Shown: one piece after another, positions 25,949 through 35,006 of the stretch
Layout: each line of letters begins with the position of its first letter
Numbering within the stretch: position 1 is the stretch's first letter
DNA from: RYN-230 sp963844695
GTDB taxonomy: Bacteria > Actinomycetota > Actinomycetes > Streptosporangiales > Streptosporangiaceae
NCBI GenBank assembly: GCA_963844695.1
Contig: CAWJPL010000045.1
Location: 62,001-126,000, forward strand
Direction: 5' to 3'
Length of the DNA: 64,000 nt
Notes under the pieces: model-generated
The model's database searches: none
Seen by the model: the letters and a program-made list of their open reading frames with translations, nothing else
Told to the model about the DNA's origin: nothing
Program-made: the position numbers and the translations under genes

Positions 25949-25965
25949 CTGTGTGAGCCAGGGCC

Positions 25966-28900
25966 GTGCCAGGAAGCAGTGCTGAGGCATTGGGCGGGGC
26001 TGGGGTGGGCAGCGCGATCAGGGATCGGGGTCGGGGCACAGTGTTCTGGGTGGGCGTACTCGGGCCATTACTCGTCCGCAGTGGCGGCGAGCCGGTGCCC
26101 GTGCCCGCCCCCAAGCAGCGGGTGATCCTGGCCGCCTTGGCGTTGCGCGCGGGCCAGGTCGCCTCCTACGACGAGCTGGCGGAGATTGTCTGGGACGGGG
26201 TACCGCCGTCCGGGGCCCGCGTGGCCATCCGCAACTACGTGAAGCGCCTGCGGCAGATCCTCGGCCCGGACGCCGGGCGCCGGATCGTCACCCGTGATCC
26301 GGGCTACGCCCTCGAGGCCGGCCCGGACGAGGTGGACGCGCTCCGTTTCACCGCGCTGTGCACCCAGGGCGGCGAGGCCATCCGCCAGGACGCCACCCCC
26401 GGCAGCGACCCGGGGGCGTGGGAGCTGCTCGGCGAGGCGATCGGCCTGTGGCGCGGCAACCCGCTGGTAGACGTGCCCTCCAACGTGCTTATCACGGCTG
26501 AGGTACCGCGGCTGGACGCGCTGCGGATGCAGGCCCAGGAATGGCGGATGGACGCCGGGCTAGCCCGGGGGCTGCACTCGGAGCTGGTGGGCGAGCTGAC
26601 CCAGCTGGCGCTCGACCACCCGTGGCGCGAGCGGTTCCACGCCCAGCTGATGCTGGCGCTGTACCGCTGCGGCCGGCAGGCCGAGGCGCTGGCTGCCTAC
26701 CAGCGGACCCGGCGCATGCTGGTGGACGAACTCGGCGTGGAACCCGGCCGGGAACTGCGCGACCTCCAGGCCGGCATCCTGGACGCCGATCCCGACCTGG
26801 CGGCACCCGGGCCCGCGCTGGCCCGGTTCCTGGCCGCCCCGGCCGCGGCGCAGCCAGGATCGCCGGTCCGGGCCGGCGCCGCCGGGGAGCAACCCGCCCG
26901 GGCGAAGCGCGGGGCGGCGACCACGCTGCCCGGCCGCACACCGGCCGGCCAGGCGAAGGCCGGCCAGGCCGCCGACGCTGCGAGCCGCGCCCTGGCAGGC
27001 GCCCCCGGGTCCGGCGGCCCAGGGTCCGGCAGCCCAGGTTCAGGCGGTACAGGGTCCGGTAGCCCGGGGTCCGGCAGCACCGGTGCGAGCGGTACGGTCA
27101 CGCCCGGCGCGGCCGCCGGGACGCGGGGCGCCCGCGCTGGCCGCGGTCACCCCGCCGACCGGGCCGCGGCGGCCAAGGGCAACCCCACGGTGGGGGCCGG
27201 CCCGGCCCGGCCCGGCCGGGCCGTGGCCGCGCCCGCCGCCCAGGCCGTGGTGCCGCGGCAGCTGCCGGCCGGCGTGGCCCACTTCGCCGGGCGGACCGCC
27301 GAGCTCGCTGAGCTGCAGGCCTGGCAGCACGAGGCGGTCTCGGCCGACGGGGCGGTCAAGGTCCTGGTCATCGGGGGGACCGCCGGGGCGGGCAAGACAG
27401 CCCTGGCGGTGCACTGGGCACACCAGAGCGCCGGGGAGTTCCCGGACGGCCAGCTGTACGTCAACCTGCGCGGCTTCGACCCGTCCGGCACCCCGGTGGC
27501 CCCCGGGGACGCGCTGCGCTGGTTCCTCGGCGCGTTCGGGGTCACCGAGGAGCAGATACCAGACAGCGTCGACGCGCAGTCCGCCCTGTACCGGAGCGTG
27601 CTGGCCGGCAAACGGGTCCTGGTCATCCTGGACAACGCGCGGGACGCCGCCCAGGTGCGCCCGCTGCTGCCCGGCAGCCGGTCCTGCCTGGCCCTGGTGA
27701 CCAGCCGGGCGCGGCTGCCCGGGCTCGCCGCGACGGAAGGGGCCCGGCTGGTCCCGCTGGACGTGCTCACCGCCGACGAGGCTCATGAGCTGCTGGCCAG
27801 CAGGCTGGGGGAGCGGGCCCGCGCGGAAGCGGACGCGGCCCAGCAGCTGACCGAGGCGTGTTCCCGGCTGCCGCTGGCGCTGAGCATCGTGGCCGCCCGG
27901 GTGGCGGCCCGGCCCTACCTGCCCCTCGCCGACCTGGCCCGCGAGCTGGCCGACGCGCAGGGACGGCTGGAGGCGCTGGACGCCGGAGACCCGGTGGCCA
28001 GCGTCCGGGCGGTGTTCTCCTGGTCGTGCGAGCAGCTGACCGGGCCGGCGGCCCGGATGTTCCGGCTGCTCGGGCTGCACGCCGGGCCGGACGTGACGAT
28101 CGCGGCGGCGGCTAGCCTGGCCGGGGTGGACCGCGGGCAGGCGGCGGCGGCGGTGGCGGAACTGGCGGACGCGCACCTGATCGCGGAGCACGCGCCGGGC
28201 CGGTACGCGTTCCATGACCTGCTCCGGGCCTACGCGGCGTATCTCGCCGGGACCACGGACACCGAGGCGGAGCGGCACGACGCGGTGCGCCGGGTTCTTG
28301 ATCATTACCTGCATACGGCGTCGGCTGGCAGCAGCCTGCTGAACCCGGCGCGTCCGCTGCTGCCGCTGGATGCGCCGCAGCGAGGGGTGACGCCTGAGCC
28401 GCTGGACAGCGTGGGGGACGCGCTGGCGTGGTTCGAGGCGGAGCGGCAGGTGCTGGTGGCGGTGATCTCGCAGGCGGCGGAGGCGGGGCTGGACGCTCCG
28501 GCGTGGCAGCTGCCGTGGTCGGTGTGGCTGTTCTTCGACCGTGAGGGTTACTGGCATGACCAGGTCGCCATCCAGCGGATCGCGATCGCGGCCGCGGGGC
28601 GGCTGGGGAACCGGGCCCGGCAGGCGCACGCCTACCGGGACCTGGGTTGCACGTATGGGCGGCTGGGGCAGCTGGCCGAGGCGCGGGAGCTGTGCACCCA
28701 GGCGCTGGACCTGCACCGGGAGGTCGGCGACCGGATGGGGGAGGCCCGGGCGCACAACGAGATCGCGATGCTGGCCGAGCAGCAGGGGCGGATCGCGGAG
28801 GCGCTGGGGCATGCGCAGCTGTCGCTGGCGCTGTACCGGGACGAGGGGTATGAGCCGGGGCTGGCGAAGATGCTCAACGGGGTGGGCTGGATGCACGCCC

Positions 28901-29337
28901 TGCTGGGTGACTATGAGCAGGCGCTGGAGTTCTGTGAGCAGGCGCTGGGCATGTACCGGGGCCGGGGTGACCCGCTGAACGAGGCGGCGACCTGGGACAG
29001 CCTGGGGTACTCGCTGCTGCACCTGGGCCGGCTGGAGGAGTCGATCAGCTGCCTGCGTACCGCGGTGGGCCTGATCGAGGTGCTGCGGACCGGGTACTAC
29101 CAGACGACGATGCTGGTCCACCTGGGCGACGCGTACTACGCGGCCGGCCAGCTGCCCCAGGCCCGCCAGGCGTGGCAGGAAGCCCTGGCCATCCTGGAAG
29201 ACCTCAGCCACTCCGACGCCGACCAGGTCCGGGCCCGGCTGGACGGCGAGGAACCGCCGGTGCCCGGCGTCCCGGCGGCCTCGGCCAGGTCAGCCCTGGG
29301 CGGCCGGCTGCGCGAGGACCACGCGGTCGGCGCCTGA
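25966..29337 (+). CDS. AfsR/SARP-family regulator with NB-ARC ATPase and TPR domains
   Basis: The cytoplasmic regulator of about 1,120 residues has an OmpR-type winged helix (VGVLGPLLVRSGGEP... to about residue 110) and a bacterial activator domain to about 270. A long Gly/Ala/Pro/Ser linker follows, with the GSG repeat at 27005-27094. Next come an NB-ARC STAND ATPase with Walker A GGTAGAGKTAL (about residue 470) and Walker B RVLVILDNA, then C-terminal tetratricopeptide repeats (ALDLHREVGDRMGEARAHNEIAM and similar). Such proteins activate secondary-metabolism or stress genes. The start may be this GTG or the GTG at 26041 (FWVGVLGPLL), which fits SARP N-termini better. The gene is 17 bp after glnA2 and before glnE, an unexpected place for a SARP. 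Confidence 0.9.
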   Translation: MPGSSAEALGGAGVGSAIRDRGRGTVFWVGVLGPLLVRSGGEPVPVPAPKQRVILAALALRAGQVASYDELAEIVWDGVPPSGARVAIRNYVKRLRQILGPDAGRRIVTRDPGYALEAGPDEVDALRFTALCTQGGEAIRQDATPGSDPGAWELLGEAIGLWRGNPLVDVPSNVLITAEVPRLDALRMQAQEWRMDAGLARGLHSELVGELTQLALDHPWRERFHAQLMLALYRCGRQAEALAAYQRTRRMLVDELGVEPGRELRDLQAGILDADPDLAAPGPALARFLAAPAAAQPGSPVRAGAAGEQPARAKRGAATTLPGRTPAGQAKAGQAADAASRALAGAPGSGGPGSGSPGSGGTGSGSPGSGSTGASGTVTPGAAAGTRGARAGRGHPADRAAAAKGNPTVGAGPARPGRAVAAPAAQAVVPRQLPAGVAHFAGRTAELAELQAWQHEAVSADGAVKVLVIGGTAGAGKTALAVHWAHQSAGEFPDGQLYVNLRGFDPSGTPVAPGDALRWFLGAFGVTEEQIPDSVDAQSALYRSVLAGKRVLVILDNARDAAQVRPLLPGSRSCLALVTSRARLPGLAATEGARLVPLDVLTADEAHELLASRLGERARAEADAAQQLTEACSRLPLALSIVAARVAARPYLPLADLARELADAQGRLEALDAGDPVASVRAVFSWSCEQLTGPAARMFRLLGLHAGPDVTIAAAASLAGVDRGQAAAAVAELADAHLIAEHAPGRYAFHDLLRAYAAYLAGTTDTEAERHDAVRRVLDHYLHTASAGSSLLNPARPLLPLDAPQRGVTPEPLDSVGDALAWFEAERQVLVAVISQAAEAGLDAPAWQLPWSVWLFFDREGYWHDQVAIQRIAIAAAGRLGNRARQAHAYRDLGCTYGRLGQLAEARELCTQALDLHREVGDRMGEARAHNEIAMLAEQQGRIAEALGHAQLSLALYRDEGYEPGLAKMLNGVGWMHALLGDYEQALEFCEQALGMYRGRGDPLNEAATWDSLGYSLLHLGRLEESISCLRTAVGLIEVLRTGYYQTTMLVHLGDAYYAAGQLPQARQAWQEALAILEDLSHSDADQVRARLDGEEPPVPGVPAASARSALGGRLREDHAVGA
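27005..27094 (+). repeat. Six 15-bp tandem repeats encoding a GSG-rich linker
   Basis: Units of the form CAGGGTCCGGCAGCC encode PGSGG/PGSGS pentapeptides between the activator domain and the NB-ARC ATPase. Such arrays vary in copy number by slippage, so linker length may differ between strains. Confidence 0.8.
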
Positions 29338-29423
29338 CATACCGTCCCCAACCGCGCTACCGGGACGTTACCGGCGGGTTAGATACTTCAGATGTGCACC
29401 TACCCCCCCCGGTGCACCCCCCT

Positions 29424-29451
29424 GCCGGGGCCGTCTACGGACGGCCCCGGC
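29424..29451 (+). terminator. Intrinsic terminator after the SARP gene
   Basis: A 12-bp perfect stem GCCGGGGCCGTC / GACGGCCCCGGC closes on a TACG tetraloop and is followed by GATTTCT. It lies about 90 bp after the regulator stop and so separates it transcriptionally from glnE. Confidence 0.8.
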
Positions 29452-29471
29452 GCCGGATTTCTGCCCCGTTC

Positions 29472-29519
29472 GGAACCGGGGGGCGCGGTCTCTCCCCCCT
29501 GACCCCGCCCCCCGGTTCC
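29472..29519. terminator. Second long hairpin before glnE
   Basis: GGAACCGGGGGGCG pairs perfectly over 14 bp with CGCCCCCCGGTTCC across a 20-nt loop. It lies 120 bp before the glnE GTG. It may be a backup terminator or a leader structure controlling glnE. The rest of the 300-bp gap shows no gene. Confidence 0.65.
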
Positions 29520-29638
29520 AGCTTCAGGGCGCTGCCGCAGGCCGCTGGCCGCCGTATCCGCGCACGTCACCTGCCCCGCCGCCGCGCTGAGCCGGGCCAG
29601 GGGAAGCCAACTCCGCACCCGGCCGTTACGGTGCAGAG

Positions 29639-32600
29639 GTGAGCGCGCGCCGAAGGACGACCCCGGCCGGGGAACTGGCCCGGATGGGATTCGCTGACGC
29701 GACCCGCGCGGAACGGCTGCTCAGTGAGGACCTGGCCCTCGACCCCGAGGGCGCCGACGCTGACCTGCTGGCCTCACTCGCCGCGGCCGCCGACCCTGAT
29801 CTGGCCCTGACCACGCTGGCCCGGATGCCTCTCGACGGTGACCTGCTCGCCGCGCTGCGCGCTGACGCCGGGCTGCGGAACCGGCTTACCGCGGTGCTCG
29901 GCGCGAGCGCCGCGCTCGGCGATCACCTGGTCCGCCACCCGGACGACTGCCAGGTGCTGAGCGGCCCGGACGCGCTGCGCAGCCCGGGGGCCGCCGAGCT
30001 CCGGGCGGACCTGCTGACGGCGGTGGGCGCTAAGCCCGACGACCCGGAGCCGGTCGCCAACCCGGCCGGGGCGCAGGACGGGAACCCGGCTACCGCCTTG
30101 CCCGCCGCCTACCAGCGGCGGCTGCTGCACCTGGCGGCCCGGGACCTGACCGGCGCCGTCACAGTCGACGAGACCGCGTCCGAACTGGCCGACCTCGCCG
30201 CCGCGGCCCTCGAGGCCGCGCTGGCCATCGCCCGCTCCCAGCTGCCCCCGGGGTCGGCCCCCGCCCGGCTGGCGGTGATCGCCATGGGCAAGTGCGGCGG
30301 GCGCGAGCTCAACTACGCCAGCGACGTGGACGTGATCTTCGTCGGCGCCTCCGCCGCCGCCGAGAAGCCCGACGGCGCCCGGGCAGCAGACCCGGCCCCG
30401 GCCGGTTCGGCTAACCCCGCCGACGCCGAGGCCGACCCAGCGGCGCTGCGTACCGCGACCCAGCTGGCCGCGGGCCTGATCCGGACCTGCTCGCAGAACA
30501 CCGCCGAGGGCGCCCTGTTCCCGGTGGACCCCAACCTCCGCCCCGAAGGACGCGACGGCCCCCTGGTCCGGACCCTGGCCAGTCACGTCGCCTACTACCA
30601 GCGCTGGGCCAAGACGTGGGAGTTCCAGGCGCTGCTGAAAGCCCGCCCGGTGGCCGGCGACCGCGAGCTGGGCCAGGCGTATCTCGAGGCCCTCAGCCCG
30701 ATGGTCTGGCAGGCCTCCCGGCGGCCCAACTTCGTCGCCGACGTGCAGGCCATGCGCCGCCGCGTCATCGGGAACCTGGCCCCCGGCGAGGCGCCGCGCC
30801 AGCTGAAGCTCGGTCCCGGCGGGCTGCGCGACATCGAGTTCGCGGTCCAGCTGCTCCAGCTGGTGCACGGGCGCACCGACGAGTCGCTGCGTGAGCGGGG
30901 CACGCTGCCCGCGCTGGCCGCGCTGGCCCGGGGCGGCTATGTGGGCCGGGAGGACGCGGCCAGCATGGCCGCGCGCCTACCGGTTCCTGCGCACCGTGGA
31001 GCATCTGCTCCAGCTCCGCCAGCTGCGCCGCACCCACACCCTGCCGGAAGACCCGGCCGCCTTGCGGCGGCTGGGCCGCGCGCTGCGCCGGGCCCGGACC
31101 CGCAACGGCGCGGCGGCCCCCGCCCCGCCGTCCCGGGCCGACCCGGCCGCGGAGCTGATGGCCCAGTGGCGCCAGCACGCCCGCGAAGCCCGCCGCCTGC
31201 ACGAGAAGCTGTTCTACCGGCCGCTGCTCGACGCGGTGGCGCGGCTGCCCACCGGCGCGGTCCGGCTCACCCGCGAGGAGGCCCGGGCCCGGCTGGAAGC
31301 CCTCGGGTACGACGACCCGGCCGGCGCGCTGCGCCATATCGAGGCGCTGACCTCAGGGGTGTCCCGCCGGGCGTCGATCCAGCGCACGCTGCTCCCGGTG
31401 ATGCTCGGCTGGTTCGCCGACGCCGCCCAGCCGGACGCCGGGCTGCTGGCCTTCCGGCAGGTCAGCGATGCGCTCGGGGACTCCCCGTGGTACCTGCGGC
31501 TGCTCCGCGACGACACGAACGTGGCGCGCCGGATGGCCCGGCTGCTGGCGTCCAGCCGGTACGCGACCGACCTGCTGATGCGGGCGCCGGAGACGGTGGC
31601 CCTGCTCGGCTCGGACGAGCAGCTCGCGCCGCGTCCCGCGACCGCCCTGCACGCCGAGGCCGCCGCGGTGGTGAGCAGGCACGCCAGCGCCGCGGACGCC
31701 GCGCGGGCGGTCCGCGCCCTGCGCCGCCGTGAGCTGCTCCGCACCGCGGCCGCGGACCTGCTCGGGGTGACCACGGTGGAGGAGACCGAGGAAGCGCTGA
31801 CCGTGATCACGGCCGTCACCATCGGCGGGGCGCTGGCCGCCGCGATCGGCCAGTCCGAGCGCGAGTCAGGCCCGCTGCCCACCCGGATCACGGTGGTGGG
31901 GATGGGCCGCTTCGGCGGCCGGGAGACCGGCTACGGCAGCGACGCCGACGTCATGTTCGTCCACGACCCGCTGCCGGGCGCCGACGACCAGGCGGCGTCC
32001 CGCGCCGCGCACACCGTCGCGGAGGAGGTGCGCCGCCTGCTCGCCCAGCCCGCGCCCGACCCGCCGCTGGTCGTCGACCCGGGGCTGCGCCCCGAGGGCC
32101 GCCAGGGGCCGCTGGTCCGCACGCTCGCCTCCTACCGCGCGTACTACGAGCGCTGGTCGCTGGCCTGGGAGGCGCAGGCGCTGCTGCGCGCGGACCCGGC
32201 GGCCGGCGACCGTGAGCTGGGGGAGCGGTTCAAGGCCCTGGCCGACGAGTTCCGCTACCCGGCCGGCGGCATCAGCGCCGCGGCGGTGCTGGACATCAGG
32301 CGGCTCAAGGCGCGGATGGAAGCCGAGCGGATGCCGCGCGGCACCGACCCGGCCATGCACCTGAAGCTGGGCCCGGGCGGCCTTTCTGACGTGGAGTGGG
32401 TGGTCCAGCTGCTCCAGCTGACCCACGCCCACGAGGTATCCGCGCTGCGGACCACGCGCACCCTGACCGCGCTCACCGCCGCCCAGCAGGCCGGCCTCAT
32501 CGACCGAAACGACGCGGCCGCGCTGGCCGCCTCCTGGCGGCTGGCGACCCGGATCCGCAACGCGGTCGTGCTGCTGCGCGGGCGGTCCTCCGACGTGCTC

Positions 32601-32738
32601 CCGGCCAAGCAGGCCGAGCTGGCCGCGGTGTCCCGGATCCTCGGCTACCCCCCGGACGCCAGCCAGGACCTGGTCGAGGACTACCGGCGCACCGCGCGCC
32701 GGGCCCGCGCCGTGATGGAACGCCTCTTCTACGGCTGA
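29639..32738 (+). pseudogene. glnE: Glutamine synthetase adenylyltransferase/deadenylase GlnE, one frameshift
   Basis: GlnE adjusts glutamine synthetase activity by attaching or removing AMP. Both nucleotidyltransferase domains are present: the N-terminal one with VIAMGKCGGRELNYASDVDVIFVG and the C-terminal one with VVGMGRFGGRETGYGSDADVMFVHD. Each has a downstream LKLGPGGL(R/S)D(I/V)E(F/W) motif. The coding sequence is interrupted by one extra base near 30972: the first frame reads GREDAASMAA and then loses sense, while YRFLRTVEHLLQLRQL continues in the next frame. Restored length is about 1,033 residues, usual for the family. GlnE is essential in mycobacteria, so a sequencing indel in the GCGCGCC run is the simplest explanation. 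It starts at a GTG. Confidence 0.9.
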
Positions 32739-32762
32739 CCCGCCGGCCGCCGGCGGGTCAGG

Positions 32763-33632
32763 TCAGCGGCCGTTGGCGCGCAGCCGGGCCAGGGCGGTCA
32801 CGGTCATCGAGCCGCGCCACTCGGCCGCGGCCACCGGCGACCAGGCCTGCCAGTTGACGGTCCAGCCGCCGTCGTCGCGCTGCGCGCGGGCCAGGTGGTC
32901 CAGGTGCGCCTCGATCACCGCGGGCTCGAACAGCCCGCGGGCCAGTGACTCCGGCCGCGGCGCGAAGTCCAGCGGGGTGTGCACCTCCCCGGGCGCCTCG
33001 GGATCCAGCGTCACCGCCGCGGGGCTGGTGATCAGCGGCGCGAGCTGGTCCAGGGCCTTGACCGCCCGGTCCCGGTCGGGCACGTGGTCGAGGAAATGCA
33101 CCACCGCGCGCAGGTCGTACGGGCCGGCCGCGTCCAGCCCGCCGATCCGCGCCCACATCAGCTCGGTGGCCCGGTCCAGCCAGGGATGCGCCACCCCGCG
33201 GCCGTGCAGCGTGCCGGCCAGCAGGCCGGTGGTGATGAGGGACGCGGGGCCGCCGTCTTCCGGCACCCACCAGGGCGCATGCGGCCATCCGGCAATATTT
33301 TCCGCAACGAAGACCGCGCCCCCCTCGTCAGGCTCGTTCGCCTGGAGCCAGCCGACGGCGCCGAGGGCCAGGCCGTCGTCCCAGGCCCCGGCCTCGTCCA
33401 GGGTCTCCAGGGCGAACTGGATCGCCAGCGGCTGGGTGCCGGGGCAGCGGCCGTCGGGCTCCAGGGCATGGCCGAAGCCGCCGTCGGGGTTGCGGTAGGC
33501 GGCGACCGCGTCACGCACGTAGTCGGCCCGGCCGCCGGTGAACAGCCGCTCGAACCGCCGCCGGTCCAGCACCCGGCCGTTCTCGGCGAGGAACTGGGCG
33601 GCGGCGTCCATGTCCACGTCAGGTGAAGTCAT
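32763..33632 (-). CDS. Prenyltransferase/squalene-oxidase-repeat (terpene-cyclase-fold) protein
   Basis: The 289-residue soluble protein has repeated Gly-rich helical hairpins typical of the alpha6-alpha6 barrel shared by squalene cyclases and prenyltransferases: AAYRNPDGGFGHALEPDGRCPGTQPLAIQFAL near residue 45 and LARAQRDDGGWTVNWQAWSP near 260. The catalytic motif of true cyclases (DxDD) is not evident, so it may be a related sugar- or protein-binding barrel. The ATG at 33632 has AGGATGG upstream. It is convergent with glnE and divergent from the AraC gene. Function unknown. Confidence 0.75.
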   Translation of the reverse strand: MTSPDVDMDAAAQFLAENGRVLDRRRFERLFTGGRADYVRDAVAAYRNPDGGFGHALEPDGRCPGTQPLAIQFALETLDEAGAWDDGLALGAVGWLQANEPDEGGAVFVAENIAGWPHAPWWVPEDGGPASLITTGLLAGTLHGRGVAHPWLDRATELMWARIGGLDAAGPYDLRAVVHFLDHVPDRDRAVKALDQLAPLITSPAAVTLDPEAPGEVHTPLDFAPRPESLARGLFEPAVIEAHLDHLARAQRDDGGWTVNWQAWSPVAAAEWRGSMTVTALARLRANGR

Positions 33633-33749
33633 GGCGCCCATCCTGGGGCCGGTGGCCGGGCCGTGTCTTGAAGGAATCGGACACGCCCCGGTACTGAAGG
33701 CAGGCGACGACGGCCGCCGGGACGACCGGGCCCGTGCCAGACTCATGTC

Positions 33750-34522
33750 ATGGACTGGTCGCCGGGTTACCGGGAGTACGCGCCTCCCGCGTCCCTCGCC
33801 CGCGCCGTGTCCTGCCTGTGGGTGGGGGTGACCCCGGCCGCGGGCGCGCCGCCCACCCGGGTGCTCCCGGACGGCTGCACCGACCTGATCTGGCGCGGCG
33901 GCAGCGGGGTATCCCTGGCCGGGCCGGACACCGGGCCGGTGCTCGCCCCGGTCCCGCCCGGCACGGTGCTGGCCGGGGTGCGGTTCCGGCCAGGAGCCGG
34001 CGGCGCGGCCCTGGGCCTGCCGCTCAGCGCCCTGCTCGACCAGCAGCTGGACACCGGCGCGCTGCGCACCGGGCTGCCCGGCGGCCGGGGTGGCAGCCTG
34101 GCCACCCAGGTGCACGGTGATCTGGCCGCCCGAGGAAGCCCTCCGCCGCCTGGTCCGGCTGACCGGGGAGATGGTGGCCGGCGCGCCGCCGGACCCCCTG
34201 GTCACCGAGGCGCGTGGCCCAGCTCAGCAGGCCCGGCGCCCGGGTCGGGCAGGTGGCCCGGCAGCTGGGCGTCAGCGAGCGCCAGCTGCACCGCCGGTGC
34301 GTGGCCGCGGTCGGCTACGGCCCCGTGCTGCTGCGCCGCGTGCTGCGTTTCCGCCGCGTCGTGGCCCGGATCGACGCGGGCGGGGCCCTGGACGACCTGG
34401 CCGGGCTGGCCGCCCTGGCCGGCTACGCCGACCAGGCGCATCTGACCCGGGAGAGCCGCGACCTGGCCGGCCTGGCCCCGGTGGCCCTGGCCCGGCTCAG
34501 GCGTTCCCCGGCTGCGGGCTAG
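33750..34522 (+). pseudogene. AraC-family transcriptional regulator, two frameshifts
   Basis: Three frames join into one regulator of about 258 residues. The N-terminal domain is MDWSPGYREYAPPASLARAVSCLWVG...LPDGCTDLIW, typical of the DUF6597 sensor region. After a shift near 34115 it continues EEALRRLVRLTGEMVAGAPPDPLVTEA. After another shift near 34210 comes the C-terminal AraC HTH: VGQVARQLGVSERQLHRRCVAAVGYGPVLLRRVLRFRRVV and GYADQAHLTRESRDLAGLAP. The co-oriented cupin gene 50 bp downstream is its likely target or partner. Both shifts lie in GC runs and may be sequence errors. Confidence 0.8.
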
Positions 34523-34572
34523 CTGCCGCGGCGGCCCGGCGGGCGGGCATCCAGCGACGAACAGGAGAGCAG

Positions 34573-34995
34573 ATGGAGTTCAAGCCGGCGACGTCCCGGG
34601 TCAGCGCGGCTGGCCCGGCGGACTGGTTCACCGGGCAGGTCTGGATGGACGAGCTGGCGACCCTGCCCGGGACCGCCGTCCGCGCGCTGCGGGTGACGTT
34701 CGCGCCCGGGGCCCGGACGGCGTGGCACGCCCACCCGGGCGGCCAGGTGCTGCACGTGGTGGACGGGGTGGGCCGGGTCCAGTCCGCCGGTGGCCCGGTC
34801 CGGCAGCTGCGGGCGGGCGACACGGTGGTGGCCGGGCCCGGTGAGCAGCACTGGCACGGCGCCGCGCCGGACCAGCTCATGTGCCACGTCGCGATCTCCG
34901 GGGGCGATCCCGTCACCGGCGCGCAGACCGTGTGGGCGCATCACGTCAGCGACCAGGACTACCGGGCTGACCCGGAGCCCGGAGACCGAGGCTGA
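34573..34995 (+). CDS. Cupin-domain protein
   Basis: The 140-residue single-domain beta-barrel has the cupin motif 1 pattern PGARTAWHAHPGGQVLHVVDGVGRVQ and motif 2 GDTVVAGPGEQHWHGAAP, which supply the His/His/Glu/His metal ligands. It resembles QdoI/carboxymuconolactone-associated cupins that accompany AraC regulators. GGAGAG lies just before the ATG. It probably oxidises or senses a small molecule; the ligand is unknown. Its stop is 11 bp from the convergent flavin oxidase gene. Confidence 0.86.
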   Translation: MEFKPATSRVSAAGPADWFTGQVWMDELATLPGTAVRALRVTFAPGARTAWHAHPGGQVLHVVDGVGRVQSAGGPVRQLRAGDTVVAGPGEQHWHGAAPDQLMCHVAISGGDPVTGAQTVWAHHVSDQDYRADPEPGDRG

Positions 34996-35006
34996 TCCGG
35001 CCCGGA

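Noticed and set aside
27040..29211. 723-codon minus-strand open frame opposite the SARP gene
   Set aside because: It is a shadow of the SARP gene: its sequence is Arg/Gln/Pro/Val-rich with no family motif, as expected when very GC-rich DNA is read on the wrong strand.
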